Assembly (NCBI GenBank): GCA_038501785.1
Contig: JBAMJR010000047.1
Span: 5,047,501-5,111,500, forward strand
Source: Myoxocephalus aenaeus
Taxonomy: Eukaryota > Chordata > Actinopteri > Perciformes > Cottidae
DNA length: 64,000 bases
Direction of reading: 5' to 3'
Shown here: positions 34,124-46,000 of the stretch, one piece after another
Layout: each line of letters opens with the position of its first letter
Position numbering within the stretch: the first letter of the stretch is position 1
Position numbers and translations under genes: made by a program
Notes under the pieces: generated by a model
The model's input: only the letters and a program-made list of their open reading frames with translations
What the model was told of the DNA's origin: nothing
The model's database searches: none

Positions 34124-35607
34124 TGCTGTCAAACGATTAAAATATTTAATCGCGATTAATCGCATTTATGTCATAGTTAACTCGCGATTAATCGCAATTC
34201 TTTTTTTTTGCATTTTAATGCTCTTATCAACATGAAAAAGTGGATTGGCTTGCTTCATTTTATTGAAAAACAACTGCCAAACAGGGCGGTTCAAAATAAA
34301 ATCACTGCACATTTCAGGTAAACAAGGGTTTACAAAATAAAATTATAGAGTGCACCAGGCATGAAAACGGGTCAGGGGTGAAAAAGGTGAGAAGGATATT
34401 ACCCCTCTAGGAGGGTCCGGGGGCATGCTCCCCCGTAAGAAAAATGTAAATATTCCATATTTTAAAGCATCAATCTGATGCATTTTGAGATGCTTTTTTT
34501 GCCAACCTGGGGAGAGCTGGAGAAACTTAACTTCAGCCATGAGTCAAAAATTATTATGGCCTCCTTACTAAGTATTATGCAAGCCATTTCATGCCAGCCT
34601 GTCACTGGGTCTAACATTTACAGTATATGAGGCACAATGTGGTAAGGGAGAGCATGGCTGCCTTTGTTAGCATCATTTATATATTTGATGCAGAGAATGC
34701 ATCTGGCGAATCCCTGCCTGTTGATTTTGGAGAATACATCTCCTAGATGAAAGGACACCTCTTGCCCTTTTATTGAGACCTTGCCTTCCAGTTTTAGCCA
34801 CGACCAGTTCCAGCTGCATTTCAATCCAGCTGTTTAACAATGGCTGCATCCTTCTCCCCTAACACACTCATTCTGCAAAAATAATGTTTGTATTGGTGTT
34901 AACTTCTAGTTTAGCCTTATTCACACCTGCCAACCTTGATGTATAACTTATATATTGATAAGTCATTAAATACTCGTCATGCATTATATTGCATTGCATA
35001 TAATGTGTGCTGGTCAATTAGTCTAAAATTAATTTTAGACTAATTTTTACCAGCGTACTTTGACGTCAAAATGCGTATCCGCTACGCAAATTGCGTACAG
35101 GTTGGCAGGTCTGCTTATTGATAGAACGGTGGACCACTTTACCTTCTGCCTTGTCAGTCCCCTCACCTCAAAATCTACCTCCTCAAAAACGGTAGCGTTA
35201 TGCCGTGTTCACACCGGACGCGGCGCGTCCGGTGTGAACACGGCATAAGCTAATAATTTTCCACCGGAGCTTTAGCTAGCTGGCTAACGTTGCGTTCTCT
35301 CCTGCTGTGTTCAATGTGTTCACTCGCGCTCCCTTCTGGCACGCGCACCTGTTCGCAGTTCACTGAATATCATTCATTTTGCCGTATCGCGCTCACCATT
35401 CATTTATTTCAAACCGTAACGTTAGCCTAGCTTCCAAGCCCAAACGGCGTGCATATTGTTTTGCTTCCGGTTGAGCAACATCCGGCGTGGTGCTCGCGTA
35501 AAAAAAAAATTGAAAAATTAAAATGCGTTAACGCCGTTAATAAAATTGACGGCGTTAAAATTGGTTTGCGTTAACGCCGTTAATAACGCGCTAATATGAC
35601 AGCACTA
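34121..35607. mobile_element. 1.49-kb element with TAGTGCTGTCA inverted ends, in the arhgap6 3' region
   Basis: The left end is TAGTGCTGTCA and the right end TGACAGCACTA, an exact 11-bp inverted terminal repeat. Both ends carry subterminal TTAATCGCG or TTAACGCCG arrays. It lies inside an AT dinucleotide run, so the 8-bp ATATATAT on each side is consistent with, but cannot prove, a hAT-type duplication. No transposase frame is visible. The interior includes a G/C-rich segment (TCCGGGGGCATGCTCCCCC) and a near-perfect palindrome at 35198-35248. Confidence 0.8.
35198..35248. repeat. 51-bp palindrome (25-bp arms, 1-nt centre)
   Basis: Positions 35198-35222 and 35224-35248 are exact inverse complements around a single G at 35223. 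The arm runs from TTATGCCGTG through to GGACGCG. It lies within the 34121-35607 element and may be a smaller foldback element nested in it. Confidence 0.9.
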
Positions 35608-36684
35608 ATATATATATATGTAAATTGACGTGTACAAATATATAAATTGCCAATCTGCTAAAAGTAAGTCAGCCCTTTAACTGCCATTCAAAATGTTGGT
35701 GTTTGTCAGACTGCTGAATTGTCTTTAATATTTCACGTATGGCAAACAATGCTTACACCGATTTATAAAGCACTTGGCTGTAAGTTTGCTAAATATGTGT
35801 TTGCTAAATATGTGCTCTTGCCACCTGCTGCACGGCGGGAACAATGTGCCAAAGTCTCTTTTGTTACTTCATGATATTTATCGTAGAGTTGTGGTCATTT
35901 CCTCCAGTTATTCACTTTGGGAAAACAAAAGACATTTGCAGGTGTTTGTATGGAATTTCAGCATACATAGTACTTCTAAATAATTCCTAGCCTTTAAAAA
36001 ATCCTTTCTGAAAGGCCAGAGGTGAAGAATTTATCAAATGTTTTCTCAAGTTGCAAAGATTTTATACAGCAAACTCCGTCCATTTCGTTTCCTCAGATTG
36101 AGCCTTATTTGAATGTATCACATGACCTACATCTGGTTACATCATAACAAAGTATGAACTACAGTATAGAACTACATTTCCCATTTTTTCAGTGTAAACA
36201 CAGCTGTGAATTCGCACTACAAGTATGCTTTTGTTCTAAGCTTTACGATCACTGACCCAATACAGTATATATTCACACGACTGACCCGTGTTATTATACC
36301 TCTCAATGTCCCACCTGAGCCCGTCGAAAAAAAAGGTTTGAGGCTATTTTATAGCAATCAATCAAACTCAAAAAGATTGTGGTGCTCATAAATAAAAGAA
36401 AAGAAGGTTTGCTCACATATTTTTCTCATTTCAATTCCAGTAGTGTTGCTAAATCAGATACAAAATAAATAAATAATGAATACACCTACAACCGACCAGT
36501 CCAAATCCTCCCCAATGTCAGTTAAGTGGGTATTTGCTGGCAAATATTTCACATTTTCTCAATGTTATGGTGTAATATTTCAAGCCACGTCAGCGTTATG
36601 TCGATTTCCGACGTCTTCTTTGTCTTTGTCAGTGGAAGAGAGCCAAACAAGTGCAAGAAGGGGAAGGATGGTGTTCAGGCTCGC

Positions 36685-36701
36685 GGCGCCATCTATTGGC
36701 A
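36685..36701 (-). promoter_or_regulatory. CTCF-like motif near the arhgap6 3' end
   Basis: GGCGCCATCTATTGGCA on the plus strand reads TGCCAATAGATGGCGCC on the minus strand. This is one base away from the CCACTAGATGGCGC type of CTCF core. The position, just 5' of a candidate poly(A) signal, would suit a boundary element. A motif match alone is weak evidence. Confidence 0.3.
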
Positions 36702-36833
36702 GACCATGTGTACAGGCATGTTGCTGCTTCCCACACGTCTCCATGGAGATCCATCTGAGCCCGGTTTAGAATCACTTAGCTCGAGATTATGTGCACCTTT
36801 TGTTCCGTGAAAATCTGTAAATCCTTGTGAGGA

Positions 36834-36839
36834 AATAAA
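36834..36839 (+). terminator. arhgap6: candidate poly(A) signal AATAAA
   Basis: AATAAA in GGAAATAAACG, followed by a GT-rich stretch within about 40 nt. It is the first hexamer after the inserted element that is not part of an A-rich simple repeat. Function is inferred. Confidence 0.3.
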
Positions 36840-37205
36840 CGTGCTCCAGGTCTTGCTCTTAAAAGTTGTTTCTCCGTGCATTGCTCAAGGTTCATATTTT
36901 GTGAATTTCTTTTTTTTTTTGTATTACTTTGTTTTCTGTTGAGTGTTGTAATATATAAATACAGTATAACAATTTTTATTCAAGAAGTAAAAAAAGAGGA
37001 GAGAATAATCCTAATGGTCCTAGCTTTGTCTCCCCAAACCAAGACCGTGTTTGTCTTGTTGACCTCACTATGAAACTAAGAGAAACTTAGTGTAATGGTG
37101 TTTTATTGTGGATATTTTTCGGTGGGATTTACTGGGTCCAAGTTGTAATGGAATGTCTGGTAATTGCTTTTGTACTGCGTGTCATCTTCAATATGCTAAA
37201 ATGGA

Positions 37206-37211
37206 ATTAAA
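37206..37211 (+). terminator. arhgap6: candidate poly(A) signal ATTAAA
   Basis: ATTAAA in GGAATTAAATATG, at the end of an AT-rich stretch that looks like vertebrate 3' UTR. It is an alternative to the site at 36834. Confidence 0.25.
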
Positions 37212-38014
37212 TATGATCCAGTTTACACGGGCTGTTGAAGTCAATGCTTTGGGGAAACTATTACATACACTGCATCACGTTATATTGTTATTGTACAGTA
37301 TGTAATATCCAACAAAGTCACGTTCCCATACAAGTAAACCGCACCCTCAATTACGTTCCAATGGGAATGTGTTTCGCCCTGATAACGGTCACAGTTTCAA
37401 ACTGTTAGATTTAACAGTTCAGTTAACGTCGTACATAAAATAAAATATATGTATAAATTGAACAAAAAAGGTATATTCAAACAATACAAAGCACAGAAGT
37501 GCGTGATTAAGTTTAGGCCTGGTGTTTTCTAATCCATCCACGACCTCGTCTCAATGCAGACTTCCGTAGACTCATTTAAATCTTATTTGCGATACAATTT
37601 TAGGACACAGGGCTGGTAATATGCCATAGTATTATGACAAGGTTTTCTTTTGTTATGTTGCATGTGTTGTAGTATGACAAGAGATCTTAAGAGGTCTCAG
37701 GGTGATTGGAAAACACCCGTGCATCAGGACGCCATGCCAACGAGCCAGCGTGCACAACACATATAAATGTGGCCATCGTTGTTCGTCCTGGAGCTGAACT
37801 TCTCATGGTTCGTAAAGGAGCGGCGTGTGTAGAGTTCTACAAGTCTTGTAGAGCCATGTGCTCGAGTCACCAGTTAAGTACTTTTTTTTTTAAAGATCCG
37901 TACTGACCACGAGTCCTGGAGAATTTGTGAGCGGGCTTGAGGGTTTAGCTGGGAGATATTTTTGCTGAGTGGGTGGCATACCGTTATTGTTTATGTGTAC
38001 AGAGCTCCCTCCCG

Positions 38015-38016
<2 letters not shown>

Positions 38017-38109
<93 letters not shown>
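38017..38109 (+). repeat. (CA)n microsatellite, 93 bp
   Basis: The longest dinucleotide tract in the window. It is followed 290 bp later by an 80-bp GT tract. Confidence 0.97.
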
Positions 38110-38111
<2 letters not shown>

Positions 38112-38398
38112 TCAGGTTTTGCTCCCATGAAAGATGAATGGAACACTACTTTTTGTTTATGTTATGAATTGAAGAGATATTTCATTGCAATTCAATTTGC
38201 AACTCCAAGTGGAAGAATAACACAACCTCATGAATTCAAAGACTCCCTTCTGTCCAGTATGTGCATCTTGTCTCCATTATTTTGGCCGTCTGGCTCCAAG
38301 GGGAGACCAAAGCGACGTATAGAGAATGCTGATATAGGAGGTAGGAGACGATTAGATAGGGAGCTCCTTAGGATCGGTGACAAAAGCAACGTAGCCTG

Positions 38399-38399
<1 letters not shown>

Positions 38400-38479
<80 letters not shown>
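38400..38479 (+). repeat. (GT)n microsatellite, 80 bp
   Basis: Inverse complement of the tract at 38017-38109. Together they form a large inverted repeat with a 290-bp loop. Confidence 0.97.
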
Positions 38480-38482
<3 letters not shown>

Positions 38483-39349
38483 GTAGGATGTCATTCTCTG
38501 TCATGCCCTTTAAGCCCTGATGGCAGTGCCTCTGGCTTTAGCTGCAAGGACAAAATAAAAAAAGTCACTTGACTGGAAATGTCAAAGTGAGGCAGGCAGT
38601 TTCAAACTCAGTGCGTGAATCCCTTTATCACACCTGAAAAATACACGTCTGCGAGGGAAGTGGGGCAAAGAACAGAGGCAGTGGTCTAGCGAGCATCGTG
38701 AAAATATCAAGATTGTCAGATGAGTCATCTCCCAAAAAATAAAAATAAAATGAGGCAGAAAAGTACATGCAGGTCTCGGGCCAAAAGCAAGGCAACAAGT
38801 CTCGGACTGTTCCTTTTTAACTCCTGAACAGGAAAGGTGCGCGCTAATATTTCGACCATAAGTCAACAGATTCCTACTAATAGAATAATGATGTCACAGT
38901 CCTGCAGGGAAACTCAGGGAAACTGCAAGCTGAGAACTTCCTGTAGCTGTCGATGTGTTGATTTTTTGGCACCTCACTGGAGTATCTTTTTTCAGTCCTT
39001 GATGTCCTTAATCAAATGTGTGTGTAGTGCTGAAAAGAAAAGGACAATTCCAGGAATATTTGACAACTCAGACAATGTGTGATGTGTTGAGGGTAACTTC
39101 CCACTTTATTCCACTAGAGGTCAGTCGAGAGCCTTGGATAGCTTTTTGAAGCAGATACATAGCGAGAAGAAGGCCTCATTTTTTGTGCCTTTCATATCAC
39201 CACAACTGATGAAGACTGAATTAAACAAAACTAGTTATGGGAGCGACAAATACAGGTAAGTCTATAACAAAGAAAAGAAAAAAAAACGTTCGGTGATGAT
39301 TTGATGAAGGAGAGTTAAAAGGAAAAGGGAATGAGGGAAATAAAAAGAG

Positions 39350-40260
39350 GGAGATTAAAAATATTTCATGGCTTTTGGTTTCAATCCTCCTCAGCCCTGC
39401 CTGATAGTGTATTAAATCACCTTACAGACCCCCAGAGTGGTGGAATTAGCTGCTAGCAGGCCATTAGACACACTGGTAAAGGTAATGGATGAGCATTTGG
39501 GCATCTATACTCTCACGGACTGAGCGTGTGCGAGACTGCGAGACGGGAGTGAGCTAATAATTGAAATAGAGATGATGTGCAGTACGAACGCTTTCTCTCG
39601 ATCCTCGTGATGAACTCACTGGGGGGGGGGGGGGAATAATGAGAATAAAGGCAATTTAGTCAATCCTCTGCGAGCATCTTATCAGAGTTCTGATCAGGTC
39701 TGGAAACTTTGGAAAGTAATTAGAATCGTCTCATGGATGTCACGATGAGATACAGGCAGCACACCGAAAGCACAGGACTTTTGAATTAGTTGCATTCTTC
39801 TTCCCTTTTGCCCCTCCCGCCCCGAATATGTATCGCAGGAAATGCCCTCCCTCCAGCGTCCATCACTCACAGCACCAATTAAAGCTTTTGCTGTGCACTG
39901 TGTGCCAGTGATGTTCAGAAACGAGCATGTCACGTCCCGCTCAAGGAGGTTCTGATTAATTGTGATCAGTGAAAGCGCCAAAGGCACTTTGTTTAAGATA
40001 CTGTACTCTGAGCGCTTCTTCTTTTTCCTTTTGTCCCATTTTGTCGGTTCCTGGATGGGAGCCTGGATTTTAAATAGAATTTTGTGGACCATGACAACAA
40101 AACAAAGCCTCCTTATTTCAGCGGCTAATGACTTGGCCCGGAGTAACGTTATCCAGTTGGCCAAGCTAAAAAGACAATTTGCCAGAAAAAGGCACATGCT
40201 CAAAAAGGTATGCATGAACTCATCCACAGAGAGACACTTGTAATTGCCAGTACAATAGTT
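39350..40260. other. candidate conserved non-coding block
   Basis: AT-rich, nearly repeat-free sequence rich in TTAATTG, GCTAATGACTTGG and AATTAGCTGCTAGC type strings. It also contains a 191-codon minus-strand open frame (39694-40269) without recognisable domains. I favour a regulatory reading over a gene. Confidence 0.2.
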
Positions 40261-42884
40261 CAGCCCCACTCCTGGAGGGAGTTAGGAACCCATGCATGTC
40301 AGTAAACAAAATGTGGTCTGTTCTTAGTGATAGAAGACTGTGGGAAGTATGGCGGCTTGCTTTTATTCAATTAAGTGTAGTTCATGAGAAATGTTCTGAT
40401 TGACAACAAAAAGCCAAACCATCTTGCAATGCTTTGGCTTCCCCACACCGTCTTTAACACTGAGCCCCAATCCCATCCCATAATGCATGTTAGAGGGTTC
40501 AAATTCATTATTGGTTTGGGTCTTTTCATGTGATTCGTTAATAGGGGAGACACCCCAGGCAAGAGCGTTGTTTCGCACTATTCAGGTGTTTGTCTATTTG
40601 CGTCTGTGGATTTCTCCTAAATTCACCACAAGCTAGCATTGGGTACTTCCTCATATGCACACTGAAGTGTAACATTTCAGAAAACCTAACCTTCAACTAA
40701 ATGTCATGAAAATATGATCTACTGTCGCTAACACAATAGATCAAACAAAGCAAAATACCAAATGGGACCCAACCTACGACCTCATTGGTGGAGGTAATGA
40801 GTTCCATCTCAACCTAGGTATTGGTTCTTAATTGAATTATTCCCGGTTTATCTCCATGTATCAATCAACAAGGAGGTGTTGCCGTCGATGAAAATAAACA
40901 ATGATCTATTGATAACAATCAAATATCAGTTGTTTTTTTCGAAGTTCAGATGAGTCAAGTTGACTGCGATGACAGAAAAACACAAATGTCAAAAACGATG
41001 GCAAAACAAAATGACTAAACTCGGCATGTGCATGTGTTGATATACCTCAGCAAGGGGACAGAAGATGCTTTACTATCCCCAGTGTTTGTATATTCATGCA
41101 TGTCACTAGTGCGGCCATGTGACAGGAGGACGCTGCCCACCCAACCACGGTTGATCTGCCCTGAGGAGCGTTCTGGCATGCTGTACACATGTCCACATGC
41201 ACATCGACATCCACACGCAGCCTCTCTCAGCGGCTCATACTTATAGAAAGTAATTGACCAATCAATTACCCACATCTGCCTGTTCTATAAAAAGAAAATA
41301 CTGACATATTCACAGTCAATTTGTTAATTCCAGTCCACTGGATTCCGAACGAGGTCACGCTTCACGGTTACCCCCCGTGTTGATCTCGTCATGCAACTGA
41401 TTTCTTTGCCATTGATTCTGATCGCTGTGTTGCAAACATTCCTTCCGGTACGTCAGACGGACCAAGCTCCCTCAGTGCTTACAGACTCGTGATTCAAGAT
41501 GTTTTAAATATACCAGGCCCAGGTGCAATCAGAACGCTGAAACGGGCCCGTCAAGGGTATTGATAGTCTGCAAGTGGCTGTGCCTCACAGTGAAAAGTCC
41601 CAAACTGCACAGTACGAGCTGCTTTTAGACACACGCGTGCTACCTCCATGCATAACATAAGGACACATGCAGAGCATACTTGAAGCCAGATGTGAAGGAC
41701 ATCACACTGCCGTCCTTGACGGCTGTAATTTCACCCCATATCCTGTCGAATCTGCGTGGCTGGTGACTCACACGGTGTGTGGGAGAGAGAAACTGGGAGA
41801 TCTCTGTTAGTAATTCTTAAATCTACTTGAATAAATTATAGTAGCTGAATAAATCATTTGGATTATAAATTGCAGATGAGGAGTCTGCTTTTGGGGCTTT
41901 TAAATTAGTCAGCTAAATCAGCGCAGTATAAAATGTGTAGTGGTGTAAATGAACAGGAGCGTCTTCATTGATGAACCTTAAATTGCACTTTTAATCCATC
42001 TCCAGCTGTGTTGGCAGGAGGTGCATTTCTACAAACATTTATTTTAGCCCTTTTTGGTCTGTCACAGAAATGTTGTCAGGCAGATTTTTTTTTTTAAGGA
42101 GTCTCTGAAAGGGCCCTTTTGAAAATCTCTGAGCATCCAAGTGGGCTTTTAACGGATCAGCCTCCGAGCGTGGCTGCCAGCTGGTTTCTGTCGAACCCTC
42201 CGCTGGGCTGTGTGCAGAGCTGCGATAGCGAGAAGGCCCCCTCTGTAGTTCGTCTCTGGCACGTCATCACAGCTGGCCACTTGGTTTTCGATTGGCGCGT
42301 TCGAGTCCTGTGATACCGCCGTCCATAGAGAGCCCCGCTGAGGTCCCGTCACCTCTCTTTCAGGAAGCAGGGACCTATTCGGTGTCACAGCACCTCTGTT
42401 TCCTCCCGGTCTCCCTGTGGTTGTTTGGCTCTGGAGGAGTTTGATTTCTCACGGCAACATGTGTCCAACTTTCACCAGCAGGTGTTGCTCATGCTGTAGT
42501 GGCTTTGCAGTGAGGCCAGGACAGAGAAAAATAACACAATGTTGATGCTTCTGCAGGCGTAGAATTGTAACGGCTCCTCCATGGCCATCTCCATCTTTCT
42601 TCCTCCATTTCCTATGTCCTAGGGTGCTATTTTACATAACGGTTATCAGTGGAAAGATTTCAGCACTCGTGAGGTGAATGTGTATGTGGGTCTGTTTGTT
42701 CCTGCCCTCCCATCTAGGGTGAGGCCTCCAGAGAGACACAAGGTGCTTTAATTGTGGTTGGACCTCACTTTTACAATAAGCATTGTAAGATTAGGTTAAG
42801 TTAACGGAACAGAGTTGAAGGGGAAAATACATCCTGACACATCTTTGCATTTACAAAATCTCCCCGCGCTCTTTAAAGTCACTT

Positions 42885-43090
42885 TGGATGTTTGTGATCG
42901 ACATCCCATTGCCCTCATTCACTTATAATCAATGCGCAATCAGCTCCACATCTAATTCTGAGGCTATTAGATCGCCAGCTTTGGTAATGGTCTGCAGCGG
43001 AGATAATACACTGATTGAGGCTGTTATCCTCATCTCCTCTGTTAGGAACCTTTGCACGCACACATTATTTAAAGTCCGTGCCTAATTACA
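42885..43090. other. candidate conserved non-coding element
   Basis: Unique-looking, repeat-free sequence with many TAAT/ATTA cores (ATAATC, CTAATTC, GGTAATGG, GATAATAC, CTAATTA). It resembles developmental enhancers. No conservation data are available here, so this is a guess from texture. Confidence 0.2.
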
Positions 43091-46000
43091 CGTTATGAAA
43101 AAACATTAGTGGAAACCAACTAAAAGCCATGAAGCATTTAATGTCAAGTTCATTAAAAATCTGCTGCCAGTATTTCAGCCGTTTTGTAATAACTGAGTTA
43201 CGCTGATTGGATCCCCAAAGTTAGATTTTATGATGATTGGAGTACTTCTAAATATAGATCTGTATCTCTGACTGATGCAAGATGGATTTTTTTACACATT
43301 CCCGATACAATTGGATTTGTGTGCCAACTTGGTCCATGGTGTTTGTTTTGACCACCAACTGGAAAATAAATCACAATGGATTTGTAAATCCCCATTGAAT
43401 TTGGTTTGCTTTACGTATTGACATTCGGTGGAACCGAGAGGCTTCTGTCATGACCCGACTGTGAGGAATGAACCAGCGATGCATTATTCAACGTGGTTTA
43501 ACATTATTAGGGATGGTACGAGGCCACACCAAAATACCACAGAGATTGGAGGATGGAAGGGCAGATGTTTTGAAAGGTTTTCCTATCTGAAGTTTAGTTT
43601 GGGGAAGTTGAATTCCCCGGTGTGTCCGAGTCAGAGAGGAGTGAATGAGTGAGGGATGAATAATGCAGGTCAGGATCCTATTGTTTGGTGAAGGCCCTCT
43701 GAAGCCCGGGGCGCAGCACAGGAGACATTGTGAAATATTGATTCACCAACCAAAAGTTGTTGTGTGAATGTTGGCGGGCTTGTCGGCTGTGAATGGAGAT
43801 TTTCCACATTTTTTTCCTGGATAGACTGACACACCAGGTGAGGTGAGAAAGCTGCAGGTGTGATTATGTTCCAAAACCAGACAAACCAGCAGTGACACAT
43901 TGGAAATGTGAAACGGCACAAAAGCCTGGACGTGAGGGCGAGACGCCATTAATCGTTCGTTGGGTATTTGGTTTTCAATTTTGATATTCGGGTATTCACT
44001 TTCTTTGCACAGACTGTAAAGAAGACCGAGACTGGTGCATCGGATTTGATTTATTGCAATATTATGCCAAATGGAGATATTATTGGACGTAGTCAAGTCA
44101 CAAGGGGTCCTTAACGCCAAGACCGGTTTTCCGAACTTGGCAGAATATCTGCATACTAACAGGCAAGACAGACAGCGGAAAGTTGAGCTTGACTTTTCAT
44201 TCCTAAAATGTTGTATATCTGCTTTAAAATGTGTCACATAGCATCTTGAAAAACTACAAAATGAGATGTCCCAACAGAGAGGTTACAATCCCCGAGCTAT
44301 ACCAACATCTCTCAGCTGGAATTCAGTTGGAAATTTGCCTTGCAAGAGCAGTTGTGTGTGACAAAACAGTGGCCCTTCTGCCATCTGGAGATGGACTTGA
44401 CCCGCCGAGCCTTCCCCATGGGTGAGCACAAACGTCAAGTGGCCCGATTCCCTCCAGGAGGAGCATGGGGAGGCAAGGGGAAGAGTGGTATTGAAATTAC
44501 AGATGACAGGGCACGAGTGGAGGGAAAGGGAGAGCAACTGTGAGAGGGGAGAGCTATAATTATAGGATATGAGAACCTGGCTGTCACTTCTGATGCTCTT
44601 TGAGCTTGGTGCTATCTCACTCCTCTGCACCTCTTTCCACCTCCAGAGCCTCTTCCGTCTTTTTTAAGGATATACCTTGTTGCCTTTCTTCTCCTATACC
44701 CCTTAATTGTGTTGATCTCGGAGTGATGGAACCTTTAACATATGCTGCTGTTGTCAGACTATAAAAAAATTCCCAAATATTAATTTGGTAACACATATGA
44801 CTTCCATTCCTCCCACTCTCTGTGCCCAGCATATCAGAAAAATCAAGCATCACCAAACATTCCAGCACACAGCTGCTGAATTCACTGCTGCTTTTCCAGG
44901 GGGAAGTGTCTGCCTTTGCTTTTCTTTGGAAGGGGAAACTTTCTTACATTTTCATTGTCCCACAGCCAGACAGCCTTGTGTTTATGAAGCCTAAGGAAAT
45001 TGTACAAAAATGTACGTGCCTGCAGTAAAAAAAATGGGTTTGTGAGAATGTATTTAACGGATTCATACATAGAGTGCAATATAAGCATGCTTCCGTTTTT
45101 TACAACGGGAAATGAGTCCGACAGAAAAGTGCAGAGATGCCCATACCAATACGCAGTGGGCATATTAATATTTCATTGCTGAACTGTGTGTCGTCTGTTC
45201 TCCACTTCTTCCATCTTTGCCAACCTCCATTTTTCCTTTTAATTTTTCTCCAAGTGTCTTCCTCCAGGTTCTCACTGAAGAGAAGAAAAGGATTCCTCAT
45301 GAATTACTCAACCGTAAGGCATAGCAACCACAGAAGCCTGTAATCTACAGTAGAGCTTTTTTGGTTACGGCACGTCTCGCTTTACATGGGCTTTCCCCCT
45401 CCGAGACATGATCTCCTATACGGTCCTTTGCTTTTATTTTTAGCCTCAATAGTGGTAAGGCTATTAGAGGCAGCGAAGTCGATCATTCTGTCTATCAGTC
45501 CCACACTTTGGCCGAGGGTGAAATAGTTCAACTATTGTACCCATGATCATGAACCCTAAACACTTTGGTGATCCTTTGACTTTGCAAATTGCACAATCAA
45601 CAGGCGAACCGTATTGGATGAACCTGCAGGGCAAGATGTATGTCCAATGCCAACATTCGTTGCATTCTTTGAATAATCAAGCTATCAAGACAAAATGTTT
45701 TTGTTTTATGTTTCACATGAAAATAAAACCACAATTCCCATTAAATGCTCTTCTTATATGCACAACGAGTGAGATATCTGCAACCGGCTTTTTGTTCAAG
45801 GAGCAAGAACAAGGTCTATAAATGACAAAGGCCTTTGGCAGTAGATTTGTCAGCTAATGCGAGGCTGAAACGCGAGATGACTAATGTCTGCTGATCTTCT
45901 CGGCCAGAGCGTTATTTGTTTACAGCTATATTACAAATGTCTCAGAATTAATGTCTTGGCATTAAAATGCCCTGCACAGCACCATACAAATGACAAGTTA

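Larger units (their letters stand above)
33475..37215 (+). other. arhgap6: arhgap6 3' UTR and proximal 3' flank (extent uncertain)
   Basis: No AATAAA occurs between the stop and the transposable element at 34121. AATAAA hexamers inside or near that element are probably incidental. The best downstream candidates for cleavage signals are AATAAA at 36834-36839 and ATTAAA at 37206-37211, the second in a typical AT-rich 3' UTR context. If these are used, the UTR is 3-4 kb and has been interrupted by the element. Confidence 0.4.

Noticed and set aside
34340..34540. Possible coding remnant in the G-rich part of the 3' element
   Set aside because: TCCGGGGGCATGCTCCCCC is a string I associate with dispersed repeats; the 65-codon frame across it has no domain.
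43743..44237. 164-codon minus-strand frame
   Set aside because: No domain, no start context or splice partner; treated as chance.
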